NCBI GenBank assembly: GCA_023055425.1
Contig: JALGPY010000004.1
Span: 114,369,504 to 114,433,503, forward strand
Length of the DNA: 64,000 nucleotides
Origin: Linanthus parryae
Lineage: Eukaryota; Streptophyta; Magnoliopsida; Ericales; Polemoniaceae
Direction: 5' to 3'
Part shown: one piece after another, positions 42,462 through 51,769 of the stretch
How positions within the stretch are numbered: position 1 is the stretch's first letter
Layout: each line of letters begins with the position of its first letter
Program-made: the position numbers and the translations under genes
The notes under the pieces: model-generated
The model's database searches: none
What the model saw: the letters and a program-made list of their open reading frames with translations, nothing else
Told to the model about the DNA's origin: nothing

Positions 42462-45074
42462 TCATATGCGATAGCATTTCTTCCCATTGGCGTAGAAGCT
42501 CTCTATCTCCTTGCCCTCAGGGTCATGCTTTGCGATCCTCTTCAGAGTATACACGTTCTTTCGATGATATGCGATACGCGGCGCCTCTTCGCGCGTAGGC
42601 GGCTTTTCCTTGGCATCTTCCCTTGTCACCATTACTCCTGCAGGCGACTGGTCCTTGATGTCCTCCCAGAGAGGCAAAAGAGTAGGGTTGAATGGTCCGG
42701 GTGTTTGCTCATCTGCCATCTCAGTGAACCACACCGCCTCGCTGAGATGTGCTTCGTCCAAGTTGAACGGGTTTGTCGAAGCCGGTATCTCGACTATTCT
42801 GTCGTTCCAGATAGCTTTCATAACCTGGTGAGCCGTCGAAGGGACTGCGTCGAAGCGATGAATCCAGGCTCGACCTATAATCATGTGGTACGTGGTGTTC
42901 GCGTCTATGACATAGAACTTTGTTGAGCACTTGATTTTGCCAATCTGAACGCCCAGGCGGATCCACCCGATCGTCATTCTAGAGTCGCTTCCGAATCCCA
43001 TGAGCGGAGATGGACGTCTGACGATCTTGTGCTCGGGAATCCCTGCTAGCTTTAGTGTGTGGAGTGAAACGACGTTGACCGCTGCTCCTCCATCGACGAA
43101 CGCTCGTTTGAACTCGACGCCATTGATGATGGCGGTCACGTACAGAGGTCTCTGGTGACTCGCATCCGTCTTCTTGTCGCTGGCAGAAAAGGTCATAATC
43201 GTTTCTGTAGAGCGGGATGCCCTGATGACTTTCCTGTTGGAGACTACAAGGTCCTCCTCGTAGTCCTCTGCTATTCTCAAAATCGCTTTCGTCATATCAG
43301 TCCGGCACTTCTCGGAGAAATTCATCTCGTCGAAGAATTTGTTGAAGCCGTGTGATCCTTTCATACGGTCGGCACGTTCATCCTCTGTGTCCATGCTGTA
43401 GTCCTCGTCTTCATGGACTTCGGCGACGATGGGCAGACCATCTTCTGCGACTTCTTCCAAGTCGACGATCGAGATCATGGCGACCTCTTTGCCCTTCGAG
43501 CCCTGCTCCGCATGCGCGGGGAGCGGGTTGTTGCGCACATCCTTTCGGTGATCGCTGACGATGAGCTCGCCGTTCTTCATCTTCTGATCGAACGCGAACC
43601 TGAGCTTCTTGCACTCGGCCGTGGGATGCATGACCTTGTCGTGGTACTCGCACCACTTAGGGTCCCTCACCATCTCCTTGGAGGGTGTTTTCTCGAGCGG
43701 TGGCAGGACGCCATCCTTGCGCCATTGTCTGCAGAGGTCACTTGCTTCCTCTACCGAGCATGGTAGAGGCGGTACATCGAAGTTCGCAACCTTCGCTTGT
43801 TTCTGGGGCGAAACTGTATTGACTTTGGCTTCGCGTCCCCTCTTGTAGCTAAACCTCCCGATTTTGTAAGTAGTGCCGCTCGCAGGTCGCTCTGGAGCGC
43901 TCTTCTTTTTCTGTCTCTCGACTATAGGCTCGATATTCTTCGTGCATTCGATTAGCTTTGAAAACGTAGGGGTTTGCAAATTGATTAGCATACCTTTGTA
44001 TTCATCTCGCATGCACTGCAGACATATCTCTACGAGCCGGCTTTCGGGCATTGGATCTTTGCACTCCAAGGATTTCGCCCTGAATTTCTTGATGAAAGTG
44101 ATTCCGTCCTCTTCGCGCTTCTGGTACATCCGCGAGAGATGGATCATCGTCACCTTTTCTTCCATCTGGAAGAACTTGGTATAGAACTTCTGGACCATGT
44201 CGTCCCAGGTCTTCACTGATCCGGCCTCCAATGTTCGGTACCATTTGTATGCTACGTTCCCAAGAGATTTTGGGAACTCTCGCATCAGCAGCTTGGGATC
44301 AGCTCCGTACGGACCCATGACATCAATGAAACGCATGACATGCTCATGAGCGTTTCCGTTGACATCCTCGAACTTATCCCATTTAGGAGCCTTGTACCCC
44401 GCCGGGTTAGGCATGAGATAGATCTCCCGTGGAATGGGTGGGTCGTTGTCTAACTTTGGGATAATGGTATCCGCGAATGACTGATGAGCCAGAATAGTGT
44501 CCACGCGCTTCTTCAAAGACGTCATGCATTCTGGAATGCTCCCTTCGGTAGCTGACGGAGGGGTTGCCGTAGGCGGTGGCGACACATACGCCGCCGGAGG
44601 GTTGGGAGCATACTGACTACCCGTATTTCCCCAGATCATCGTTGGGGGAGGCAAAGGGTACTGCAGCGTTGGGTTGGACGCCAAAGCCGAGGGCTGAGGA
44701 GCGTGAGCGGCAGGAGGAAGCATCTGTGCCGTTGATCCCTGAACCGAAAGCAGCTGCGTAGCCGATGGTGGAGTCTGCAGATGAGGGTTGGGAGGTGCGG
44801 TTGACAGTCCCAGTCCTGGAGCGGTAGGGGTTCCTCCTCCCTGAGAGATAGCGGCGGCTGATGAAGGGTTTGGCGCAAGGGTACCCAGAACGGCCAAGAT
44901 TTGTTCTAATTGCGCAGATTGAGCCTTGAGAGCTTTCGCCTGACTTTGGACAGTGGCGTCCAAAGACTCTAACGTCGGTGTCTCGCCGGGAGTCGTTGGA
45001 GTACGGCGGATCTCGTCTCCCGAGGGAGTTTCGGTGGAGGGCGATCGGTTGCTGACATCATCCTCCTGAGACAT
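42462..45074 (-). CDS. Gypsy Gag-protease, intact
   Basis: An open frame of about 870 residues from the ATG at 45074 (an in-frame GTG further upstream lies in the primer site and is not used). The first 180 residues are Pro/Ser/Thr-rich with a short Glu/Gln coiled-coil-like patch. The Gag core follows (WYRTLEAGSVKTWDDMVQKF, YKGMLINLQTPTF). A histidine/cysteine region (WCEYHDKVMHPTAECKKL) resembles a modified zinc knuckle. The aspartic protease near residues 670-760 has AFVDGGAAVNV as the active-site loop and MIIGRAWIH as the second motif. The frame ends in TGA at 42462-42464, and pol continues 15 bases later in the same frame. Gag assembles particles and protease cleaves the polyprotein. Confidence 0.93.
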   Translation of the reverse strand: MSQEDDVSNRSPSTETPSGDEIRRTPTTPGETPTLESLDATVQSQAKALKAQSAQLEQILAVLGTLAPNPSSAAAISQGGGTPTAPGLGLSTAPPNPHLQTPPSATQLLSVQGSTAQMLPPAAHAPQPSALASNPTLQYPLPPPTMIWGNTGSQYAPNPPAAYVSPPPTATPPSATEGSIPECMTSLKKRVDTILAHQSFADTIIPKLDNDPPIPREIYLMPNPAGYKAPKWDKFEDVNGNAHEHVMRFIDVMGPYGADPKLLMREFPKSLGNVAYKWYRTLEAGSVKTWDDMVQKFYTKFFQMEEKVTMIHLSRMYQKREEDGITFIKKFRAKSLECKDPMPESRLVEICLQCMRDEYKGMLINLQTPTFSKLIECTKNIEPIVERQKKKSAPERPASGTTYKIGRFSYKRGREAKVNTVSPQKQAKVANFDVPPLPCSVEEASDLCRQWRKDGVLPPLEKTPSKEMVRDPKWCEYHDKVMHPTAECKKLRFAFDQKMKNGELIVSDHRKDVRNNPLPAHAEQGSKGKEVAMISIVDLEEVAEDGLPIVAEVHEDEDYSMDTEDERADRMKGSHGFNKFFDEMNFSEKCRTDMTKAILRIAEDYEEDLVVSNRKVIRASRSTETIMTFSASDKKTDASHQRPLYVTAIINGVEFKRAFVDGGAAVNVVSLHTLKLAGIPEHKIVRRPSPLMGFGSDSRMTIGWIRLGVQIGKIKCSTKFYVIDANTTYHMIIGRAWIHRFDAVPSTAHQVMKAIWNDRIVEIPASTNPFNLDEAHLSEAVWFTEMADEQTPGPFNPTLLPLWEDIKDQSPAGVMVTREDAKEKPPTREEAPRIAYHRKNVYTLKRIAKHDPEGKEIESFYANGKKCYRI

Positions 45075-45092
45075 GGTTGCTTTTGTTGGTAA

Positions 45093-45111
45093 GTTCACGT
45101 CGGGTTCACCA
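45093..45111 (-). other. Primer-binding site of the gypsy element
   Basis: Three bases inside the 5' LTR the minus strand reads TGGTGAACCCGACGTGAAC. It begins TGG, as a site pairing with a tRNA CCA end must. I could not assign the tRNA from memory. Confidence 0.7.
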
Positions 45112-45114
45112 AAA

Positions 45115-45740
45115 TGTGCACAAGAGATTCCGGCGGGGAGACCTCCGTGTACACCGTATGTAGTGGATCAAGGATCGCACAGGAAGAGTGGGGTTGTGTG
45201 TAGGGAGAGAGTAAGGCAGTAGCAATGTCTGAGAGAGAGACAGAGGTTTGGCAGAGCTTCCGCGTATGGCAGTGTGTTCTCCTTTGTATGGAAAGGTTGA
45301 CGATCTATATATACTGGAGAACGTGACCGTTGTAGTGTGGTTAATGCGCCCATTAATGGCGGCTTAATTAGCTTAACCATAACGGCACGTCCGTCCAAGT
45401 ATATAGGAACCGTTAGAGCACGTGGTGCGCGAATACCGGAACCGTTACGAGGTTGACCGGGTTTGACCGGATTGACCGGGTTTATGGAGCTCGTGCCATA
45501 AATCTCTCAAAACAGTTACTAAAGGTCGCGTGCGGGTTCGGCTCGCACGCGACAGGGCTTACTCTAGCCTCCAAACCACTAAGTCCCTACAAGTCCCGTG
45601 CAGTGGTATGCGAGGGCTCTGTCTCGCAGCCCCCACATGGATCAGCTCGGCTGGTGATCCAGTGTGTGTGGAGCACAATATGGTGTGCTGGATGGCTGCC
45701 ACGTGGCCAAGATCTGTCAGCTCAGAAAGCAGTATCTACA
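45115..45740 (-). repeat. 5' LTR of the Tat-type gypsy element
   Basis: It is identical in length to the 3' LTR (626 bp), with about three single-base differences. The right target duplicate ACAAC follows at 45741-45745. Confidence 0.95.
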
Positions 45741-45745
45741 ACAAC

Positions 45746-45993
45746 GTAAGTGGGGGCGATTATTTCTTCAAGAGCAGTCTGGCCTTCTTCGCAAGACCTG
45801 GCGACTCAGCTGCGTTCATGTATTACCTGTTCCATTGTGGACAGATGTATGAACTGTTCCCTCTTTTCTTTCGTGCAGTATCTAATTTCATTATTATTTG
45901 CCTTCTTGATTTGCTTTCTCTATGTTCTTGGTCATGCTCTGTTAATCAAATTTTCCCTACTAAAATCGTTATTTTTAGTGTGTTTCACCAACA
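45746..45993 (+). repeat. 3' LTR of the split copia, right fragment
   Basis: It begins GTAAGTGGGGGCGA and ends TTTCACCAACA, matching 24887-25134 of the 5' LTR. The target duplication CATTT follows at 45994-45998. It completes the LTR begun at 29816. Confidence 0.92.
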
Positions 45994-46283
45994 CATTTTA
46001 GGGTTCGTACGAACATACCCGATTTCTCTTTCGTTACTGACTCTTTCTGCAAATTGATTGAGGATTTTGCTTTCTAGGTAATTGCATAAATGTCCCCACA
46101 AAGAGCACAACTTTGACTCTGACTTTCCCCTTGTTCAGCTGTCAACAAACACAGATGAGCAAGATATTTACACAATTGACTTAAAATTTCAATCTACTAC
46201 AATTTGACACCATAGAAATTACATGCTGTTACATAAAACTCTTTCTACATTTATTCCTAGTGATTCTTGGCCATCGAATAACA

Positions 46284-46840
46284 AAATATACTTTTGCATG
46301 AAGGGCTTTGTTATGGTTACCGTTCATCAGAGGAACCTATCAGCTCAACAGCAATTCACTGCCCAACCTTTTGATATCTTCATCTGCAGCACCCCAAAAC
46401 CCCGAACCACTTGGCTCAAAGCCCTCCCCATTTATGTTGTAACCCAAAACCATTAGGAGGTGTCCCAACAAGTCATCAATCCACAAACCAACCTCAAGAT
46501 TGTGTTCCTTTCTTGGAGATTGATCTTTGCCACGGTCGATCCAGGGAAGACCCAAGCTTCCACTGGTGTCCTTGCACATTCCTTATTCGTCATTTGCCAA
46601 AATCTATCACAGAGTCCTAAGTGCAAAATCATTCACATTTTAGAGACCCAAAGGATGCTTTCGTTTCTTGTTGGCTTTTCACAAGCCGTTCGAAATCCAA
46701 AGATGGAAAAACTCTTGAGTTAGAGGAAACTTTTCAGATGCTTTGTGGAGGAATGTTTGTTAACGCACCCTATTAGATTATTATTTAGGGTACTTGAAAG
46801 CAAGTTTGGACTTTGTGCCCAAATCTATGGTTGACAAGGG
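46284..46840 (+). pseudogene. Sulfotransferase pseudogene, opposite orientation
   Basis: Successive blocks in different frames match the intact sulfotransferases of this window. The first is QQQFTAQPFDIFICS plus RTTWLKAL (46340-46425, against QHFTAQPDDIFICS and TNWLKAL). Next come HLPKSI plus CKIIHI (about 46595-46640, against SLPKSI and CKIVYI), then EETFQMLCGG (about 46725-46755, against EEAFQIFCKG), and LDYYLGYLKASLDFV (about 46770-46815, against the GYLKASLESP region). The PAPS loop lysine region is degraded (PKPRTTW), and several stops and frameshifts interrupt. The C-terminal PAPS motif was not found. It is a dead third member of the cluster, on the plus strand. Confidence 0.88.
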
Positions 46841-47039
46841 TAGCCCGATGTGGCCGCAAGAGCCGGAGAGAGAATCAAGCAGAGGACCCAGGAGACCATG
46901 TGCAAACAAAGACAGATCAGTGGGTGGGGCCCAACTATATGCCATGGGTTATGGACACAGTGGCAGAGATGGCTGCTGAAGATAACATGTGAGCTCAGGG
47001 CATCACACGTAGCTGCTATGCTGGGTTGCAGACGCTTGT

Positions 47040-47650
47040 GGCGCTTGGTTGGAGCAGCATGACAATGAATTGCGACGACCACCAGAATTTTGGCGGCCAT
47101 GGGATTGTGGCGTAGGTTGTGGTGCTTGTTGAGTGATCGCAACAGGTTCTTGCTGAGGGGATGGGTTGGTCAGCTTAAAGCGGGGACCAGCAGGACCTGA
47201 TTCCGGCTAGTTGGAAATGCCTATTAACGAGCATGTCGACGCTCACCCAACCATGGCATTGAGATGGGAGACAGGTCGGTAACGAGGGGAGAGGTTTGTT
47301 GTATCAGCATAGTAACACCTCCATAGGCAGGCTAGAGGCCATTGGTCAACTAGATGAGGAGACACTCGTTCTCAACAGCATGCCCAAGTTTCCGATGCAA
47401 TCAGCAAGGGATTTGAGTTGGGTGCAATAGTCTTCCAAAGAAGCACGGTGATCCAACCGCACCGTTACAAATTCAAGCTCCAACACGAAAACTCTAGCAC
47501 CCTTGTTACCATGGAACAAGTTCTCTAGTTTAACCCATGCTTTATGAACAGTCAGGATAACGAGATTTAAGATCCGAGATCTTAGATTGGGCTGCTCAAC
47601 AAGAAGTGGGGGTAGAACGTGGATTCGGAGCAATGAGAGTTGAGACAAAT
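47040..47650 (-). pseudogene. Copia gag remnant
   Basis: The minus-strand frame 47346-47648 reads like a copia Gag core: AWVKLENLFHGNKGARVFVL, then LEDYCTQLKSLADCIGNLG. Further blocks in other frames continue with an IQQTSPL-like region (about 47270-47345) and a Gln/Arg/Gly-rich tail (QQAPQPTPQSHGRQNSGG, about 47070-47130). No zinc knuckle, LTR or pol was found. It is an old fragment next to the sulfotransferase pseudogene. Confidence 0.7.
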
Positions 47651-47893
47651 GTACAGGAAGAATGATTCATGTGAGTATAATGATGAGGAAAAGAAGCGTG
47701 ACACCATGCTAGCTAATACTGAAGCTGCAAGGAACTAGAGGGTAAACAATATCAATTTTATCCAAAAGGAGATTAAAGCGGATGAGATCAGATTTATTCA
47801 TGTGATGTGTACTATCTGGAATCGAAAAATAAGCTACATGCTCAAAAAACACAACAATACAAGACGAATATAACTACAATATGACATGGGGAT

Positions 47894-47968
47894 TACTCTG
47901 GGGATTAGGTCTGTCACTAAAGTTTGACTCACTTAAGAGGTGATACTCTGGGGATTGGGTCCGTCACT
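47894..47968. repeat. Two-copy repeat of 25 bp, 50-bp period
   Basis: TACTCTGGGGATTAGGTCTG at 47894 and TACTCTGGGGATTGGGTCCG at 47944, both followed by TCACT. Confidence 0.8.
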
Positions 47969-47972
47969 CAGG

Positions 47973-48050
47973 GCTGGCGCTATGGTAAAGCAGCCGGCGC
48001 GTCCCCCTTGCCGACAGGGCCTTGATTTTTATAATAGTATTTAGTTCATC
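47973..48050. mobile_element. Possible hAT-type transposon fragment
   Basis: CAGGGCTGGCGC followed by GCCGGCGCGTCCCCC and GACAGGGCC resembles the terminal sequence of plant hAT elements, which begin CAGGG. The other end and an 8-bp duplication were not found. Confidence 0.3.
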
Positions 48051-48068
48051 ACATTGTATTTATGTACA

Positions 48069-48097
48069 CTAGGCGATACCCTGCGCTAAAGCACGGG
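48069..48097 (-). other. Helitron-like 3' terminus
   Basis: On the minus strand an imperfect hairpin (CCCGTGC...GCGCAGGG, 48097-48079) is followed by a six-base spacer, CTAG (48072-48069) and T. This is the canonical layout of a Helitron 3' end; the body would extend to higher coordinates. The 5' TC end was not located. Confidence 0.45.
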
Positions 48098-50020
48098 TTC
48101 ACTAAGAAAATTTGTTATTCAAACATTTGGCATTTGCAAGTTTCTTTATAAATTATGAAAATACATTTATTTTATATCACACTATGTGTACGATAATCTT
48201 GATTTGTACTAACCAACTATATTCATGTATATGTTGATATTGTTTACCCTCTAAAAATTTGTAATCAATTTTCACTAAACTTCTTGATCATTAAGAAAAA
48301 TAGCTACTATAGTTAAAATATAAGTGAAACATAAGTTGTTGGCGACAGAAATTAAATACAAATAGGGACTAATTTGAATATATTAAGAAAATGTAAGGTA
48401 AACCATCAAATTTAAAAATGACTACCATAAAATAAATTCCAACAATCGAGCCTTTAATGTAAATGATGAAGGCTCTTATCTCAATGAATCTAAAGGATAA
48501 AAAAAAAAGAATGAATGATTGTCTGGTTGCACCTAGTTTATGTTTCTCTTCATGTTGTCTTACAATATGAAAATCTCGAAAGCTCACACTTATTACACAA
48601 AATACTACATTTTCTTGAGAGTAACTTTTTACTCAACACTTGCGGATATTCCGAAATGAGAGCTTGGGTGATGCGAGCTTTAAAGAAAGATCGGATGCAT
48701 CCACGTCATTCTTGACAACAACTGTTTTTCTATAAAGTAATATCAATCCCCCTCTTTAGTTTGTACCTGTTAGTGATAGATCCATTTCACAATCATTACC
48801 TATGTGACCATTTTCATCGAGACACACTAATAATTGTTGTTATCTATTTTAAATTATTAATCGTTAATCTTTGTGAGAGAGGGTGTGTTGTAGATTTTTC
48901 ATATTTGTTAGAATTTTTCATCATAATTCTTAAGGTTTCTATGTATATCATTCTTCTTCTTTCTTTGGATTGGTATATTAATTCCAAGATAATAACATCA
49001 ACAAAATACGAAAAAAATCTACAATTATATGTTTTAAGATGTACTACAAAAATTTATTACCATGCACAAATTTTTTGTGGCCATTTTTATTTTGAATTAT
49101 TTCCAAATCACTAAATGCGTGGTGTTGTTAGTAAGCCTTATGATGGTCTCGTGTATGGAGGGAATCACTTTGATTGAATGACATATGAAAAAATTGATAT
49201 CTATGTGAAATATTACTAATGTTCGTTCTTCTATGTGATACCTGTAGGGAGAAAAGTCAAAAGACCTTGTTTCTTAGAAAAATGTCACAACGTAAAAATT
49301 GAGATTCTTGAAAAGAGATAATATCTCGCTAAAACATAAGAAAATATAAATATGGCTATTTCTAACTTTATTGAGAAAACTTATTGTGAGTGCATAGTCA
49401 AATATTTGTGAAAGGAGAAAAAACTATATGCAGAATTAAACTTTAGTACAAAAGGTGTTTCATCTTCTCTATATTAAATTTTAAATTTATTAGTGCATGG
49501 ATATTTTAGCTAAGAGTACTGAAGCAACAATTACCATTATAATATTTTTAATGAGTCACTTTTACATGTTAAGCTTGCAACATTCTCCACAAATTGAAGA
49601 AAATAAAAATTAAAAATTTCGGCTGCGGAGATAGCGATGATTGCAATAGATTAATACTGAAACCGTCAAATTAGTTATACATATTAAAGTATATAAGTCT
49701 ACAATGATCATCAATAGACCCTATTTGATTCCATGGATTTTTGTTTTTGAAATGAGACTTATAAATACTACTTCCTTTTTCTTTGATAAGAAAAATTGAT
49801 TTTTTGGCTTTTCAATATACTAAACCATCATCTATGGCAAGAAACTAAGGCTACACTTTATTTTCGTAATTTTAGATAATTTTTGTCTTTTTCTAAGTCA
49901 TAAGGAATGTTTTGTTATGATCATTTTGGTCAGAAATTTTTCAACATAACTTCATTTATCGCTTTAAACAACTTTTAATAATTTAAACTTTCTTCCTTTT
50001 ACATGTGAAATGAACTTTTT
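48098..50020. other. AT-rich gene-free stretch
   Basis: No coding family, LTR or terminal repeat is recognised. The open frames at 48369-48587 (minus) and 48761-49114 (plus) have the composition of AT-rich non-coding DNA. It could be the body of the Helitron whose end lies at 48069. Confidence 0.4.
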
Positions 50021-50679
50021 AGTATGGGTGCTCATGGTCCGGTTCGTTCGGTTTTAGCCACCAAGGTTACTTAAACCGAAATGATCGGTTTTTCTATATT
50101 TAAAACCAAAATGCCCCCGGATCGAAAAATTAAATAAATAAAACCGCACCGATGCCGGTTCGGTACGATTAATGCATATTTATTTTGCAACATCATTGAG
50201 CTAAGGAAAATATAACTTCAAGGTGATTTTTTCTTCGATTCTCAATTCAATTAAAAGTACCTATAAAAATGCTTAAATTATAACGTAGTTTATTAGATTT
50301 TCACATAGTGTTTATATGTACACACAATATTTTATGAAAGTTTAGATGCCAAATTAGAATCGTAAAAATCAAGATTTCTAATCACTTGAAAGATGGACAA
50401 TATATGTTAATAATCAACACTCAAATTGCTAATGAACTAATAACTTCATACACATTAGCTCTTAATAATTTACACAATTTGAATGCACAATATTATTTCG
50501 GTCCGGTCCGGTTTTTAGTCAGTTATTTGGTTTCGGTCGGGTTTACTAATGGCCCAGTTCGGTTCATAAAAATGAAAATCGCAAAGTGTATTAAAATTGA
50601 AAAGAACCGACAGTTTGATACGATTTTGTTTGGTGCGGTCCGGTTACTTCGGTCTGGTCGGTTCACGAACACCCCTACT
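50021..50679. mobile_element. hAT-like MITE with GGTTCGGTT ends
   Basis: About 660 bp bounded by imperfect inverted ends: GGGTGCTCATGGTCCGGTTC on the left, and on the right (reverse strand) GGGGTGTTCGTGAACCG. Both continue into runs of CGGTTCGGTT-like words (50030-50170 and 50500-50670) around an AT-rich centre. Such GGGTGTTCANGGTTCGGTT ends mark a common plant MITE group usually placed in hAT. The flanking bases share only CTTTT, so the target duplication is not proven. Confidence 0.6.
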
Positions 50680-51030
50680 TTTCGGAATCAAATTATGAGT
50701 GAAGCAAGCCCTTTAAAAAAAATATAGTTAAACAATAAAAAATTGAATAGTTCCAAAATAAGCTACATTTTCATTTTTCATAGAAATCGATAAAAAATGC
50801 ATAAATTTAGGTAATGAAAGAAGGGTCTAAGTAAGTCAACTTCGAGAAGCCTATATGTTTATCAATCGACATTTCTCAAAAAAAAGTTTATCTATCGGCT
50901 ACATCAATATGGTAATTTTATAGGTAATGATTTTCAAATCCTCTGAGCTACGCATTTACTTTCTGTATCAATTTTTATACGCCTTTTTCACATTCTTTAC
51001 TATGGAAATGTTTTTTTAAAGTTTTTTACG

Positions 51031-51270
51031 TTTTTATTGAAAACTTAATAGAATGATCAAATATTATAATATTTGTAGGTTTTCGTATTTTAGAGAATAA
51101 TACCTATGCAATGTTTGATTCATATTATAAATTTAAGAGTTTTACATAAAAAAAAAATATTATCATAAATTATTTACATAAATTATGATTAATTTGTAAC
51201 TCATATAATCAAATAACTAATTAGTGATGTTATTAATTGGGCAAATTAAATAATTAATTTATAATTACTA
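51031..51270. repeat. Direct repeat unit 1, 294-bp period
   Basis: From TTTTTATTGAAAACTTAATAG to about ACTAATGTGG it matches the unit at 51325-51562. Both share GTAGGTTTTCGTATTTTAGA and AATAATACCTATGCA. Confidence 0.85.
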
Positions 51271-51278
51271 ATGTGGAA

Positions 51279-51295
51279 TATATATATATATATAT
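51279..51295. repeat. TA microsatellite
   Basis: A run of alternating TA between the two direct-repeat units. Confidence 0.9.
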
Positions 51296-51324
51296 TGCAT
51301 ATTTGACTCCAGATTAAATTCATG

Positions 51325-51562
51325 TTTTTATTGAAAAGTTAATAGGAAGATCACATATTATAAGATATGTAGGTTTTCGTATTTTAGAGAATAATACCTA
51401 TGCAGTGTTTGATTCATATTATAAATTTAAGATTTATACATAAAAAGTACTATTACAAATTATTCACATAAATTAGTGATTGGTTTGTAAATCATATACT
51501 CAAATAACTAACTAGTGATGCTATAAATTGGGCAAATTAAATAATTAATTTATAGTTCCTAA
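51325..51562. repeat. Direct repeat unit 2, 294-bp period
   Basis: It is similar to unit 1 along its whole length with scattered substitutions and a few indels. No coding content. Confidence 0.85.
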
Positions 51563-51742
51563 TGTCGAAGTTACTTGATGAGTCATATGACATGTTGTAT
51601 GTTTACCTTGATAGCTTGGCACTTTAGATAATTTTCATTGGTTAGAAGTCTACGTAAGCACACATGTCTACACCTTACTAAATTTTAATTTACAAATGGC
51701 ATGTTCATATTTACTCTCGGCACTTTTCTTCTTTTATATATA

Positions 51743-51769
51743 CTAGTAGGGTACACGTGCTTTGCACGT
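51743..51769 (-). other. Helitron-like 3' terminus with perfect hairpin
   Basis: On the minus strand a perfect 6-bp stem ACGTGC-AAA-GCACGT (51769-51755) is followed by an eight-base spacer (GTACCCTA), CTAG (51746-51743) and T. This fits the Helitron 3' rule (hairpin, CTRR, insertion before T) better than the other three candidates in the window. Confidence 0.55.

Larger units (their letters stand above)
30479..45740 (-). mobile_element. Ty3/gypsy element of the Tat type, full length (15.3 kb)
   Basis: Two 626-bp LTRs (30479-31104 and 45115-45740) differ at about three positions by eye, so the insertion is young. It sits inside the copia 3' LTR, with target duplication ACAGC on the left and ACAAC on the right (one base different). 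On the minus strand the order is 5' LTR, primer site, gag-protease, RT, RNase H, a second (archaeal-type) RNase H, integrase, a 7.6-kb 3' region, polypurine tract, 3' LTR. The second RNase H after the first is the mark of the plant Tat lineage. The 3' region holds a tandem-repeat array and a gene on the opposite strand. Pol has one frameshift. Confidence 0.95.

Noticed and set aside
43409..43770. Open frames antisense to gypsy gag
   Set aside because: They are shadows of the intact gag frame with no independent features.
45746..45993. Leader of a second, tandem copia copy after the gypsy element
   Set aside because: The sequence is the end of the copia 3' LTR: it matches 24887-25134, ends CCAACA like the 5' LTR, and is followed by the CATTT target duplicate.
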